A stretch of 64,000 bases of DNA, taken from positions 24,130-88,129 of the forward strand of contig JACPFF010000027.1 of assembly GCA_016183065.1 (NCBI GenBank). Reading direction: 5' to 3'. Position numbers and translations under genes: made by a program. The notes beneath the pieces were generated by a model. It made no database searches and was not told the origin of the DNA. It worked only from the letters and a program-made list of their open reading frames with translations. Below are positions 44,823 through 55,683 of the stretch, one piece after another (positions within the stretch are counted from its first letter, which is position 1; each line of letters begins with the position of its first letter). This stretch comes from Deltaproteobacteria bacterium (lineage in GTDB: Bacteria; UBA10199; GCA-002796325; JACPFF01).

Positions 44823-45332
44823 ATGATGGGATTTGGAGTGTCATTGGCCGTCGAGCCGTTCGGGTTGCTCGTCCATTTTGGCCTGTTTCTCATGGTGGTG
44901 GCGATTTTTTCGCGATGGCTTTTGCGGCCCATGGCGCGGGTCTTCGCCGCGCGTCTCGAGGCCACGACCACGAGGCAGCAGCGCGCCAGTGCCCTGAATG
45001 TCACCGCAGAGGAGCTCACGCAGCGGTATCACAAAGAATTGCAAGGCGCGCGACAGACCGCGCGCGAGATTCGCGAGCACTTGCGTCGCGAAGGTTTTGC
45101 TGAGGCGGCACGAGTAATGGCCGCAGCAAGAGCGCGGGCCCTGCAGACCATCGAGGTGGCCAAGCAGGAATTGCACACCGAGGCCGAACAGGCCAAGAAC
45201 CTGCTCCAGGCAGAATCCTCGGCTTTTGGGCAGATGATTGCTGAACGGCTCTTGGAGCGGGAGATCGCAAAACGGGAAGAGGCGGTCCAAAAATCGACCA
45301 GGGCACAACCTCAGGCGCGGAAGGCCAATTAG
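44823..45332 (+). CDS. atpF': ATP synthase F0 subunit b'
   Basis: 169 residues: one N-terminal membrane helix (LLVHFGLFLMVVAIFSRWLL), then a long charged coiled coil, the b-type peripheral stalk shape. Duplicate of the following gene, as in organisms with a heterodimeric b/b' stalk. First subunit gene of the cluster here; atpB (a) and atpE (c) are not in the window. Confidence 0.85.
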   Translation: MMGFGVSLAVEPFGLLVHFGLFLMVVAIFSRWLLRPMARVFAARLEATTTRQQRASALNVTAEELTQRYHKELQGARQTAREIREHLRREGFAEAARVMAAARARALQTIEVAKQELHTEAEQAKNLLQAESSAFGQMIAERLLEREIAKREEAVQKSTRAQPQARKAN

Positions 45333-45335
45333 CAT

Positions 45336-45818
45336 ATGACTGTTCCAAGCACATTTTTCTTTGCCCTGATCAATTTTGCACTCTTCGTCACCGTGCTGGC
45401 TCTGCTATTGCGCAAGCCATTGGCACGATATTTTGCTGCCCGCTCCGAAGCCATTGCCAAGGCCGTTGCTGATGCCGCGGCTGCGGAAGCGGCGGCGCAA
45501 TCGAGGGCGCACGAGATACAGGGGCGCCTGGCCCGCATCGAGGAAGAGATCACGGCATTGCAGCAACAGGCGCGGGAGATGGGCGAACAGGAGCAACGCG
45601 ACATCATTGCCCGTGCACATGAGTTTGCCGAAAAGTCTGCACAGGATACAGACCGATTGGTGGAGCAGGAGTTACGCAAGGTCAAAAAGGTGTTGCGGGG
45701 TCGGACCGTCGATCTCGCCATTTTAATGGCAGAACGCTTATTGCGCGAACAGATGACACCCGATGATCAGGGACGACTGGCACAGCAGTTTGTCCGACAG
45801 TTAGGGTCTCTCCACTAA
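45336..45818 (+). CDS. atpF: ATP synthase F0 subunit b
   Basis: 160 residues, membrane helix FFFALINFALFVTVLALLL then coiled coil (RSEAIAKAVADAAAAEAAAQ onward). Forms the peripheral stalk with b'. Begins 3 bp after b'; delta follows at 41 bp. Confidence 0.9.
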   Translation: MTVPSTFFFALINFALFVTVLALLLRKPLARYFAARSEAIAKAVADAAAAEAAAQSRAHEIQGRLARIEEEITALQQQAREMGEQEQRDIIARAHEFAEKSAQDTDRLVEQELRKVKKVLRGRTVDLAILMAERLLREQMTPDDQGRLAQQFVRQLGSLH

Positions 45819-45859
45819 TACTACAACTGTAGTAAGTGTGAGAATGAGGTCAGGTCGCT

Positions 45860-46408
45860 ATGGCGCACACAATCATCGCGCGGCGGTACGCTAAGGCCCT
45901 GCTTGATGTCGCGCGTCAACACAATCTGGTAACTCCATATCTCGAAGAGTTGCAACGCCTAGCCGTTGCCATGGAGGTGGCTCCCGAACTGTTGCCGGTA
46001 TTGGCCGATGAAGGGATTCGCACCAGGGAACGCCAGGCCGTCGCCCGCAACGTGGCCGTGTTGTTGGAATGTGGTCCAATGGTGACGAATCTCCTTTCTC
46101 TCCTCATTGACAAGCGTCGCATGGAACACTTGCCGCACATCGTCCATCTCTATCGGCAATTGGTCGATGATATGCGCGGTGTGGTCGAGGCAACGGTCAC
46201 AACGGCGGCCACACTGATTGACACAGCGATCTTGACACAGATCGAGAGTATTTTGGGACGATTAACCCAGCACCGTGTCCGTATTGTTGCCACGGTCGAT
46301 CCGGCATTGATTGGTGGCGTGGCCGTTCGCGTGGGTGATCATGTTTATGACGGTAGCATTGCGTCGCAGCTGAGACGCATGCGGCAGGAGTTATTGATCG
46401 ACGCGTAA
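45860..46408 (+). CDS. atpH: ATP synthase F1 subunit delta
   Basis: 182 residues. N-terminal helical domain RRYAKALLDVARQHN and C-terminal signature VRIVATVDPALIGGVAVRVGDHVYDGS fit OSCP/delta, which links F1 to the stalk. Separated from atpA by repeat R1 copy D instead of the usual few bases. Confidence 0.93.
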   Translation: MAHTIIARRYAKALLDVARQHNLVTPYLEELQRLAVAMEVAPELLPVLADEGIRTRERQAVARNVAVLLECGPMVTNLLSLLIDKRRMEHLPHIVHLYRQLVDDMRGVVEATVTTAATLIDTAILTQIESILGRLTQHRVRIVATVDPALIGGVAVRVGDHVYDGSIASQLRRMRQELLIDA

Positions 46409-46415
46409 TACAACT

Positions 46416-46582
46416 ATTGGAGGGGCTCGCGTCGCCCCCTCCAGCGGCAAAGCCGCTGGAGCCTCCCCTTCAACGCCGCGGTGCGGCTGGATCGTGGGGC
46501 CCCGGACGTCAGTCCGGGGGGTGTCGTGCTCAGGCGAAGCCTCCTCCCAGGGTGCCATGGGCGTGAGTCCGTGGGGCCCCAC
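46416..46582 (+). repeat. R1 GC-hairpin repeat, copy D (between atpH and atpA)
   Basis: Begins ATTGGAGGGGCTC and contains the CTCCAGCGGC/GCCGCTGGAG stem and the second-type module ending GGGTGCCATGGGCGTGAGTCCGTGG. Occupies almost all of the 207-bp atpH-atpA gap, so the atp transcript would carry strong hairpins here. No T tract, so not an obvious terminator. Confidence 0.82.
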
Positions 46583-46615
46583 TGGAGTAGTAAGGCGCGT
46601 GTGAAGGAGTGAGCG

Positions 46616-48124
46616 ATGCAGATTCGTGCAGAAGAGATCAGCCAGATTATTAAACGGCAGATTGAACAGTATGGGACTTCCATTGCGAGCGATGAAGTGG
46701 GAGAGATCATTTCCGTCGGCGATGGGATTGCGCGCATCCACGGATTGACCAAGGCCATGGCGGGTGAGCTGCTGGAATTCCCGCACGGCATTCGCGGGAT
46801 TGTTTTGAATCTGGAAGAGGACAATGTGGGTGCAGCGATCATGGGTGAGGATATGGAATTGCGGGAAGGCGACACCGTCCGACGGACGGGCCGTATTGCC
46901 GAAGTTCCCTGTGGTGAGGCCCTGATCGGGCGGGTCGTGGATGCGCTCGGCGCACCAGTCGACGGTCTTGGTGCCTTGACCGCACAAGAAACCCGGAAAA
47001 TCGAGATCAAGGCCCCCGGCATTGTCGCGCGGCGTTCGGTGTGTGAGCCGCTGCAGACCGGCATCAAGGCGATCGATGCCATGACGCCCATCGGCCGTGG
47101 ACAACGTGAGTTGATTATCGGCGATCGCCAGACCGGAAAGACCGCGATTGCGATCGACACCATCATCAATCAAAAAGGGGAGGGCGTCTATTGTTTCTAT
47201 GTTGCGGTGGGACAGAAGGTCTCAACCGTCGCCCGCGTGGTGAACAAACTCAAACAACAGGGTGCCATGGAATATACCACGGTGCTTATGGCCAATGCCT
47301 CGGACCCCGCTCCGCTCCAGTTCATGGCTCCCTACAGCGGTTGTGCCATGGCCGAATATTTTCGCGACAGCGGACGTCATGCGTTGATTATCTACGATGA
47401 TCTCTCCAAGCATGCCGTGGCCTATCGCCAATTGTCGCTCTTGCTCCGCCGTCCGCCCGGACGTGAGGCCTATCCGGGCGACGTCTTCTACCTCCACTCG
47501 CGGTTGCTCGAACGGGCGGCAAAGTTGAATGACGCCAAGGGCGGTGGCTCTTTGACGGCTCTGCCGATCATCGAGACGCAGGCCGGGGACGTCACGGCCT
47601 ATGTGCCCACCAACGTCATTTCGATCACCGACGGGCAGATCTATCTCGAGGCCGATCTTTTTTATTCTGGCGTGCGCCCGGCGATCAACGTGGGACTTTC
47701 GGTCTCGCGTGTCGGTGGGGCCGCACAGATCAAGGCCATGAAACAAGTGGCGGGGACATTGCGACTGGAGTTGGCGCAATATCGGGAACTCGCGGCCTTT
47801 GCACAATTCGGGTCCGATCTGGATGCCGCGACCCGGCGACAGCTGGACCGCGGCGCGCGTCTCATCGAAGTTCTGAAGCAGGGACAATATGTTCCCATGT
47901 CGGTCGAAGAACAGGTCGTGCAGATCTATGCCGCCACGAGTGGTGGCATTGACGATATCCCCGTGATAAAAGTGGAGGCCTTCCTGGAATCGCTGCGGAC
48001 CTTTGTCCACCAAAAGGCCCCCGATCTCCTGCAGGCGATCGGACAACTGGGAAAGCTCGATGATCTCTTGAAGTCCCGGATTGATACAGTCTTGAAGGAA
48101 TTCAAGCAGAGTTTTGGTGAGTAA
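46616..48124 (+). CDS. atpA: ATP synthase F1 subunit alpha
   Basis: 502 residues, full length. Walker [15 protein letters not shown]-terminal [14 protein letters not shown], and the alpha signature [17 protein letters not shown]. Non-catalytic nucleotide-binding partner of beta in the hexamer. Ribosome site GAAGGAG upstream. Confidence 0.97.
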   Translation: MQIRAEEISQIIKRQIEQYGTSIASDEVGEIISVGDGIARIHGLTKAMAGELLEFPHGIRGIVLNLEEDNVGAAIMGEDMELREGDTVRRTGRIAEVPCGEALIGRVVDALGAPVDGLGALTAQETRKIEIKAPGIVARRSVCEPLQTGIKAIDAMTPIGRGQRELIIGDRQTGKTAIAIDTIINQKGEGVYCFYVAVGQKVSTVARVVNKLKQQGAMEYTTVLMANASDPAPLQFMAPYSGCAMAEYFRDSGRHALIIYDDLSKHAVAYRQLSLLLRRPPGREAYPGDVFYLHSRLLERAAKLNDAKGGGSLTALPIIETQAGDVTAYVPTNVISITDGQIYLEADLFYSGVRPAINVGLSVSRVGGAAQIKAMKQVAGTLRLELAQYRELAAFAQFGSDLDAATRRQLDRGARLIEVLKQGQYVPMSVEEQVVQIYAATSGGIDDIPVIKVEAFLESLRTFVHQKAPDLLQAIGQLGKLDDLLKSRIDTVLKEFKQSFGE

Positions 48125-48126
48125 TC

Positions 48127-48993
48127 ATGGCGACCTTGAAGGAAATCCGGACACGCATTGGCTCGGTGAAAAATACGCAAAAAGTGACGCGTGCCATGCA
48201 GATGATTGCCGCCGCGCGGCTGCGCAAGGCGCAATCCGCGGCACTCGATGCGCGGGCCTATGCAAAGCATGCCGCCGAGATGGCCCACCGCATTGCCGAG
48301 CGTGCGGGAGGCGAAATCGATCCCTATCTGCAGCCGCGCGAGCGTATGGAACGGGTGGAACTGCTCGTCCTCACCTCGGATCGTGGCCTGTGCGGCGGTT
48401 TCAATGCCAATCTCCTGCGCGAGGTCGAACGCCACTGGGATGCGTATGCGGCGCACGGTGTCGAGGTGCACTGCACTACGATCGGGCGCAAGGGGCGCGA
48501 CACCTTGAAGGCGCGCGGTCGGGCGGTGCGCGACAGTCTGGTCGGTTTCTACGAGACCTTGTCGTTCGCACACGTGAAAGCATTGGCCGAACCAATTGCC
48601 ACGCGGTTTCTTGAAGGGGCCATTGATCGTGTGGAACTTGTCTACAACCGCTTCCGTTCGGTCATTGCCCAGGACATTACGAGAGAGGTGCTTTTGCCGA
48701 TGGTTCCAGAACCTCATGCTGCGGGCGTCATGGTCGATTATCTCTACGAACCGTCGTGCGCAGCCGTTGTCCATGGATTGTTGCATCAGGCCCTCATTGC
48801 GCGGTTCTACCAGGCCTGTCTGGAGAGTATCGCCGGCGAATTGGCCGCGCGCATGTCAGCGATGGACAATGCCACGAAAAATGCGAGCGACATGATTCAC
48901 ATGTTGACCATGCAATTTAACCGGGCACGTCAGGCCTCGATCACCAAAGAGTTGCTTGATATTGTCAATGGTGCGGAGTCACTCAAACAGTAG
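48127..48993 (+). CDS. atpG: ATP synthase F1 subunit gamma
   Basis: 288 residues. MATLKEIRTRIGSVKNTQKVTRAMQM at the N-terminus and SDRGLCGGFNANL mid-protein; the C-terminal RARQASITKELLDIVNGAE is the usual ending. Central rotor shaft. Two bp after atpA. Confidence 0.96.
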   Translation: MATLKEIRTRIGSVKNTQKVTRAMQMIAAARLRKAQSAALDARAYAKHAAEMAHRIAERAGGEIDPYLQPRERMERVELLVLTSDRGLCGGFNANLLREVERHWDAYAAHGVEVHCTTIGRKGRDTLKARGRAVRDSLVGFYETLSFAHVKALAEPIATRFLEGAIDRVELVYNRFRSVIAQDITREVLLPMVPEPHAAGVMVDYLYEPSCAAVVHGLLHQALIARFYQACLESIAGELAARMSAMDNATKNASDMIHMLTMQFNRARQASITKELLDIVNGAESLKQ

Positions 48994-50417
<1,424 letters not shown>

Positions 50418-50418
<1 letters not shown>

Positions 50419-50672
50419 TGATGGAATTGCACCTCATTACACCTCAAGAAGAGATCCTTAAAGCGACGGTCCGTTGTGTGACCATTCCTGGCCGATGCGG
50501 TCAGTTTCAGGTCCTCCCAGGCCACACAGCACTCTTGAGTCTCGTACAACCCGGATCGCTCTGCTATGAAACGACGACCGGAAAAAGTGGTTGTTTTGCG
50601 GTTGGCGCAGGTCACGCCGAGGTCGTTGATGAGGTTGTGACCGTTGCCGTGGATGACGCCCGTCCGGAGTGA
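50418..50672 (+). CDS. atpC: ATP synthase F1 subunit epsilon, short form
   Basis: 84 residues: the N-terminal beta-sandwich is complete (MELHLITPQEEILKATVRCV, FQVLPGHTALLSLVQPG) but the C-terminal two-helix inhibitory domain (another ~45-50 residues in E. coli) is missing, and the gene stops naturally. Similar short epsilons occur in Chlorobi. It should still couple gamma to the c ring but cannot give ATP-hydrolysis inhibition by the helical arm. Confidence 0.88.
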
Positions 50673-50710
50673 TGGGCCTTTTTCAACGCCCTTCTTGCAT
50701 CAGCGGGACT

Positions 50711-51151
50711 TTACCCCACCACTGCCTCTTCGTCGGGCTCGACCAATGGGCCTTTGGCCTTCTGTTTGTGGCTCCCATAGTCAAACGGCCGGAGAATGGG
50801 AAGGTCGTCGATCAGGGTGCAGGCGACATCGGGTTGGGTGCGGTACTCGACATAGATCTGGTCGGCGAGTTCAAAGGCCAGTGCGACTTCCCGGAGGCAG
50901 TAGTCGATATATTCCTGGTGTTCCTCGTACTCGGCCTTATGTGTGCGGCGAATTCGTTTGAGTCCCTCTTCGATCTTGAGACGGAGTTCACGTAAATCCG
51001 GCGGACGGGTCGTCAAATAATCGTGGATGAGAGAGGCAATCAGCGTGCGGACGTGCCGAATCGTCCGTTGCCGGTCCAAGACCGCGACCTCGAGACGAAA
51101 CTGCGAGAGGAGAAGGGTGACGGCATCGAAGAGGCTCACCAGCGGCATCAT
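50711..51151 (-). CDS. hypothetical protein, helical
   Basis: 146 residues, no family recognised. Predicted helical and charged (LRELRLKIEEGLKRIRRTHK, EYEEHQEYIDYCLREVALAFE). No signal peptide or membrane segment. TATAAT-like DNA precedes the tandem ATGs at 51151/51148. Convergent with atpC. Confidence 0.5.
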   Translation of the reverse strand: MMPLVSLFDAVTLLLSQFRLEVAVLDRQRTIRHVRTLIASLIHDYLTTRPPDLRELRLKIEEGLKRIRRTHKAEYEEHQEYIDYCLREVALAFELADQIYVEYRTQPDVACTLIDDLPILRPFDYGSHKQKAKGPLVEPDEEAVVG

Positions 51152-51220
51152 TATAATGATAGTGTAGCAGAGCCGGTGCGTGGGGGCAAGGAGGATGCTC
51201 AGTGTGAATAACCCCTCGCG

Positions 51221-52051
51221 TCACATCCAGAGCACGGTGTAGTCGATAAAACGGTAGGCATTGGGAAAGGAACGGAGCATGGCCGTTTCGAACTGGTCAG
51301 GGTCTGGGGCAATCTTCGCCGAAAGGATCATGGCAAAGATTTCCGCGAGGCTCCGTTTGCTGGAGAGCGGTTCCTGACTCGAAAACCCCAGGTGACGGAA
51401 AACCTCCATCACTCCCCAAAAACTGCCCGCCTGCCGGTGAAATGCAAGATCTGCGGCCACGGCTGCGGCAAACCCCGGGGTACTGCTCAAATCGTCATAT
51501 CCATTCCGGCGGTAGATCCAATCTACGGCATGAGCGACCTCGTGCTGCAACTTTCTCCGTGGACTGTGCCCGCCAGAATGTGTGGTCCCATCTCTCATGG
51601 TGGGCGCCTCTACGACAACAATGTTCGAGGGGATATGGAGACCGGCCACGCCTGCCAGGGCATCCTCCCCATTGGAGCTGAGCGAATGGACGATAAAGAA
51701 TTGGTAATGATACCTGTCAGACTCCAGATGCGCACGGACTTTGGCAGGCAATGCGTAATAGGCCGAGAGCACGGCCCGGACGAACTGCGGGGAGGCACCA
51801 GGTCCAGCCTGGATGAGTGGTGTTTGCCGTATGCGCGTGAGTTGGAATCGAGTGTGCGGGGCGCAGGCGCCAACGAGTACGGCGCTCCCCACGACACCTG
51901 CGGCCTCACGGAAAAAAGTGCGCCGGCTCGAAACCAATGGTATTGCGGTGGGCGTTGCAGCCGAGGCCACAGCGGCCGATCGCATGGCACGGGTGCCAGA
52001 CACCAATGGGCGCGCAATCCCTCGAAACAATCCTGCACGGGTGATGCTCAT
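51221..52051 (-). CDS. Tat-exported lipoprotein, anthrax-lethal-factor-like metalloprotease
   Basis: 276 residues. SRRTFFREAAG is a twin-arginine motif, followed by a hydrophobic stretch and lipobox VLVGAC, so it should leave folded through Tat and be lipidated. The zinc motif HEVAHAVDW (HExxH) lies mid-protein; a later LAEIFAMIL glutamate is a candidate third ligand. The upstream FIVHSLSSNGED and LHIPSNIVVVEAP strands match the ATLF-like (lethal factor C-terminal) fold shared with Pro-Pro endopeptidases. Start at 52051 has GGGAG 8 nt upstream, giving an unusual ~42-residue leader before the twin arginines. Confidence 0.68.
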   Translation of the reverse strand: MSITRAGLFRGIARPLVSGTRAMRSAAVASAATPTAIPLVSSRRTFFREAAGVVGSAVLVGACAPHTRFQLTRIRQTPLIQAGPGASPQFVRAVLSAYYALPAKVRAHLESDRYHYQFFIVHSLSSNGEDALAGVAGLHIPSNIVVVEAPTMRDGTTHSGGHSPRRKLQHEVAHAVDWIYRRNGYDDLSSTPGFAAAVAADLAFHRQAGSFWGVMEVFRHLGFSSQEPLSSKRSLAEIFAMILSAKIAPDPDQFETAMLRSFPNAYRFIDYTVLWM

Positions 52052-52212
52052 GTTCTACTCCCTTTCTTCGGTCTTCCGGTACTGCGTACCGGTGCGGGAG
52101 GTGTTCCTGAAATTTTGCCAATGCCCATACAACACCCCTATCGTCATTCTGGCGGAAAGGTTGCATCCGACATCAGTCCGAAACAGTCCGAAATCCACTG
52201 AAATCGGCGTCT

Positions 52213-53412
52213 CTATCGCAGGTGCTGAATCGTGTTCACCACCTTGGCCCATTCCTGTTCTGCGGTGGTCGGTGCGAGATGGAGGAAATGGAGACCAGGT
52301 ACTCCTACGATCTTGCGATCTGGGAGCGGCAACTGCAAGATCTCCGAACCGATCGCTATCAGGGCATAGTAGGCGCGATCGAAAAAGAGGGGATCCTCCG
52401 TAATGCAGTCCTCGAAATGGCGATCCCTCAAATGAGACAGGCGTGATAATGCGCCGTGCGTTGTGTCGAAAGCCCTCGAATCCCACTGATGGTCCATCTC
52501 TCTGGCGGCCGTGGCGGTCAAGGGACCGAGTTGTGTCCGATCGATGGGCTGTGGTTCCATGTGGCCATCAGCCGCGATCCGATGTCGGACCATATTGCAG
52601 GAATCGGCCTCTCCCGCGGTTGCCACAGGGACCATATAGGCCAAGCCAACAAAAGAGACTTGAACGTCTGACGTGCGAATCGTCTCACCCATCAGGGCAT
52701 TATCGCATGCAACGAACTGGCTTAACTTGGTGGCGAGTCCGGCCAGATCAAAGTGGCACTCCCGCATGAGGTAGAGCTGCCAGATGTTGCATCTGAAGTG
52801 GTGGAAGGCCTCCGCCGTATTTTCGACCCCGTGTCTGGATGCTTGGCGAAAAGCTTGCTCAAATGCTGAGTCTGCTCGGGATCCCTCCAATATTGCCATC
52901 GCCCTCGCACCAAATTTTTCACGATAGACGGTACGCAGCTTTTCTTTTGTGGGTATTGGCCGAAAGTCACGAAGGCCAAAGAGATCGAGCGCCAGAGAGG
53001 CGCCTGTGCCCTGGTCAGAATTTCTTTGACTCTCTGGGGTATTGGGGAAGAGAAAGACGACGGAATATTGTTGGGCCCGTAATGCCCGCGTCAGTTGTGA
53101 AAAATAAGGCGAAGTGCCCATGTCGACATCTGCCTGTCGCGCCTCGATGCCAAACCGGCGGACACCGTGATCCGCGTGAAACCGTGCGACCGCCAGGACT
53201 TGCGGTATCGACACCGAATCGTCGATGTCATGCCCAAAACCGTACACCACCCGGTGCGGCAGCGAACCACTGCGCTGCGGACGCCAAGTCCCCGGATAGC
53301 TGTGCGAGGTCACGTCATAACTGGCCCCCCCGGCGAGGGGTTGTTGCCAAAGCCCGGCCTTAAAGTAGCCGGATGAGCGGGGACGTGCTATGGCCCTCGG
53401 TGTTCTCCTCAT
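52213..53412 (-). CDS. hypothetical protein of unknown family
   Basis: 399 residues with no family I can name. VRRFGIEARQADVDMGTSPY and the strand-rich VVFLFPNTPESQ suggest an alpha/beta fold. No clear signal peptide; the N-terminus is Arg-rich. Lies upstream of the metalloprotease gene on the same strand (161-bp gap). Confidence 0.5.
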   Translation of the reverse strand: MRRTPRAIARPRSSGYFKAGLWQQPLAGGASYDVTSHSYPGTWRPQRSGSLPHRVVYGFGHDIDDSVSIPQVLAVARFHADHGVRRFGIEARQADVDMGTSPYFSQLTRALRAQQYSVVFLFPNTPESQRNSDQGTGASLALDLFGLRDFRPIPTKEKLRTVYREKFGARAMAILEGSRADSAFEQAFRQASRHGVENTAEAFHHFRCNIWQLYLMRECHFDLAGLATKLSQFVACDNALMGETIRTSDVQVSFVGLAYMVPVATAGEADSCNMVRHRIAADGHMEPQPIDRTQLGPLTATAAREMDHQWDSRAFDTTHGALSRLSHLRDRHFEDCITEDPLFFDRAYYALIAIGSEILQLPLPDRKIVGVPGLHFLHLAPTTAEQEWAKVVNTIQHLR

Positions 53413-53461
53413 GAGCCGTTATCGGTGCAGCAAAGGAAAAGTTGCGCTTTTTTCCCAGACT

Positions 53462-53640
53462 ATTGGAGGGGCTCACGTACCCTCCGGCTCCGCCTGCGGG
53501 TACTTCCTCGTCCACCCAGCTTCGCTGGGTCCCCGGACTCGGTCGTCGCCACTGACCCCCCAACGGGCTAAGCCCGTTGGGTCCCCCCCCTCTCGCGCGC
53601 GGTGCGCGCTGGGCCGTGGGGCCCCGCATATTTTTTGAAG
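53462..53640 (+). repeat. R1 GC-hairpin repeat, copy E
   Basis: Begins ATTGGAGGGGCTC. Stems GTACCCTCCGGC...CGGGTAC, CACCCAGCTTCGCTGGGT, CCAACGGGCTAAGCCCGTTGG and GCGCGCGGTGCGCGC. The CCACCCAGCTTCGCTGGG hairpin replaces the CCACCCGCTTCGCGGGTG of copies B/C with paired changes, so the stem is kept. R2 copy 3 follows after 75 bp. Confidence 0.8.
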
Positions 53641-53714
53641 GGTATGTCCGGTCGTTCGTGGTCCCGGACTATGGAGAAAAATATCGATTGCCCGGTGGGT
53701 AATCGGCAACATAT

Positions 53715-53810
53715 GGTGCGTTCACTTTTCCTGAGTACATGTATTCTAAGGACCAGAAGTATTTCTCACGTTTCACGAGCATGTTTGTACTCATGAAACG
53801 TTGAAATGCT
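53715..53810 (+). mobile_element. R2 hairpin element, copy 3 (at tkt ribosome site)
   Basis: 96 bp, GGTGCGTTCAC to GAAATGCT. Stem CACGTTTCACGAG / CTCATGAAACGTT; the A-T pair of copy 1 at the eighth position is a C-G pair here. Ends 3 bp before the GAGGAGGG ribosome site of tkt, so the hairpin stands at the 5' edge of that gene. Confidence 0.78.
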
Positions 53811-53827
53811 ATAGAGGAGGGTTCACG

Positions 53828-55675
53828 ATGTCGCATCCCACCGAGCAGCAATTGGCCCAGATGGCGGGTAAGCTCCGCGCCCACTCCATACGGATGACGA
53901 CCGCTGCCGGTTCCGGCCACCCGAGCACCTGCTGCTCCATGGCCGAGATCATGGCGGTCCTCTTTTTTGATCAGATGCAATTTGATCCCGCGACGCCATC
54001 GGCTCGTGATGTCGACCAGTTCGTCCTCTCGAAGGGCCATGCGGCGCCGATTTTGTGGGCCACCCTTTTTGAGGCCGGTGCGATCACGGACGACCTCATG
54101 ACGCTGCGGCACTTCGAGAGTACGATTGAGGGGCACCCGACGCCGCGCAATCCGTGGGTACGGATTGCCACGGGGTCGCTGGGGCAGGGGTTGTCGGTGG
54201 CCTGTGGCATGGCAACGGCACAGCGGTTCGAGGGGATCAATCAACAAATCTTTGTGGTGATGGGCGATGGGGAAAATGCGGAAGGTGCGATCTGGGAAGC
54301 GGCCCAGTTTGCCGGACACCATCGGCTGAATCATCTCTGTGCGATTGTTGATCTCAATCGTCTCGGCCAGAGTGGTCCGAGTTATTTTCAACACGATGCC
54401 GAGGGCCTGGCCAAACGGTGGGCAAGTTTTGGCTGGCAGACGCTCGTGGTGGATGGGCATGATGTCGGTGCCTTGCGCCGGGCCTTCCAGGAGGCGCGGC
54501 GTAACGAGGCGCAACCGACCGTGTTGATTGCCAAAACCTTCAAGGGGCACGGCGTTCCGTTATTTGAAGATAAGCCGGGTTGGCATGGCAAACCAATCCC
54601 TGCCGACAAGGTCGACGAGGCAGTGAAGACGTTGGGAGACATTGACATTGCGCTGAAGCCGGCAGGCGCGTGCGCGAGGGATTGTTCTGCAGCGACCACA
54701 GCCCCGAAAATGGCGGAACTCTTGGCGCACCTAGCACCGCTCACGTATACCAAGGGCCAGTCGGTGGCCACGCGAGAGGCCTATGGCAATGCCTTGGTCC
54801 GGTTGATCAGGGAACATCCGCGACTGGCGGTCCTCGATGCCGATACCAAAAACTCGACATTTTCGGAAAAAGTGATGACCGTGAATCCGGCGTGCTTCGT
54901 GGAATGTTTTATCGCCGAACAGAATATGGTCGGCGTGGGGATGGGGCTTGCGGCCATGGGCTGGACGCCGTGCGTGTCGACGTTCGCGTGTTTCTTCGCA
55001 CGGGCCTATGATTTTGTCCGCATGGCCGTGATCTCGCGCGTGCCGCATCTCCTCCTGTGCGGCAGTCACGCCGGCGTCTCCATTGGTGAGGACGGGGCCT
55101 CGCAGATGGGGCTGGAAGATCTTGCCATGATGCGGGGGTTGGTGGAAAGTACGGTGGTCTATCCGTGCGATGCCGTGAGTACCGAGCGTCTGGTCGAGGC
55201 CCTCATGACCACGCCCGGCGTGAGCTACGTGCGGACCTCGCGGCCGAAGACACCGGTGTTGTACGATCTCTCCGAGTCATTCCCCATCGGTGGGTCCAAG
55301 GTGCTTCGCACGTCCGCAAAAGATCGCTGCACGATTATCGGCGCGGGCGTCACGGTCCATGAGGCCCTCGCGGCAGCGGAGATGCTGGCGCGGGACGGGA
55401 TCGCGGTGCGGGTGATCGATGCCTACAGCGTCAAACCGCTCGATGCCGTGACGATTCTCGCCTCGGCGCGGGAAACCGGTGCGGTGGTCACAGTTGAGGA
55501 TCACAGCCTCTATGGTGGCCTGGGTGGTGCGGTGTGTGAAGTTTTGGCAGGGAGTGTGCCGGTGACACGGCTCGGGATCCGCGAGGTCCCGCGTTCAGGT
55601 CGTCCGGAAGAATTGATGGCACACTACGGAATCGATGCCGCCTCGATCTGTCGTACAGTGCGGGAATGTCTGTAG
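53828..55675 (+). CDS. tkt: transketolase
   Basis: 615 residues from ATG 53828. N-terminal SAGSGHPSTCCSMAE-type motif, thiamine-diphosphate motif VMGDGENAEGAIWEA (GDG...N), histidine-containing GHAAP and the C-terminal VEDHSLYGGLGGAV. Length near 620 with this N-terminus is the metazoan/archaeal-like transketolase type rather than the 660-residue E. coli type. Transfers two-carbon units in the pentose phosphate pathway. Strong GAGGAGGG ribosome site. Confidence 0.95.
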   Translation: MSHPTEQQLAQMAGKLRAHSIRMTTAAGSGHPSTCCSMAEIMAVLFFDQMQFDPATPSARDVDQFVLSKGHAAPILWATLFEAGAITDDLMTLRHFESTIEGHPTPRNPWVRIATGSLGQGLSVACGMATAQRFEGINQQIFVVMGDGENAEGAIWEAAQFAGHHRLNHLCAIVDLNRLGQSGPSYFQHDAEGLAKRWASFGWQTLVVDGHDVGALRRAFQEARRNEAQPTVLIAKTFKGHGVPLFEDKPGWHGKPIPADKVDEAVKTLGDIDIALKPAGACARDCSAATTAPKMAELLAHLAPLTYTKGQSVATREAYGNALVRLIREHPRLAVLDADTKNSTFSEKVMTVNPACFVECFIAEQNMVGVGMGLAAMGWTPCVSTFACFFARAYDFVRMAVISRVPHLLLCGSHAGVSIGEDGASQMGLEDLAMMRGLVESTVVYPCDAVSTERLVEALMTTPGVSYVRTSRPKTPVLYDLSESFPIGGSKVLRTSAKDRCTIIGAGVTVHEALAAAEMLARDGIAVRVIDAYSVKPLDAVTILASARETGAVVTVEDHSLYGGLGGAVCEVLAGSVPVTRLGIREVPRSGRPEELMAHYGIDAASICRTVRECL

Positions 55676-55683
55676 CCCTTCGT

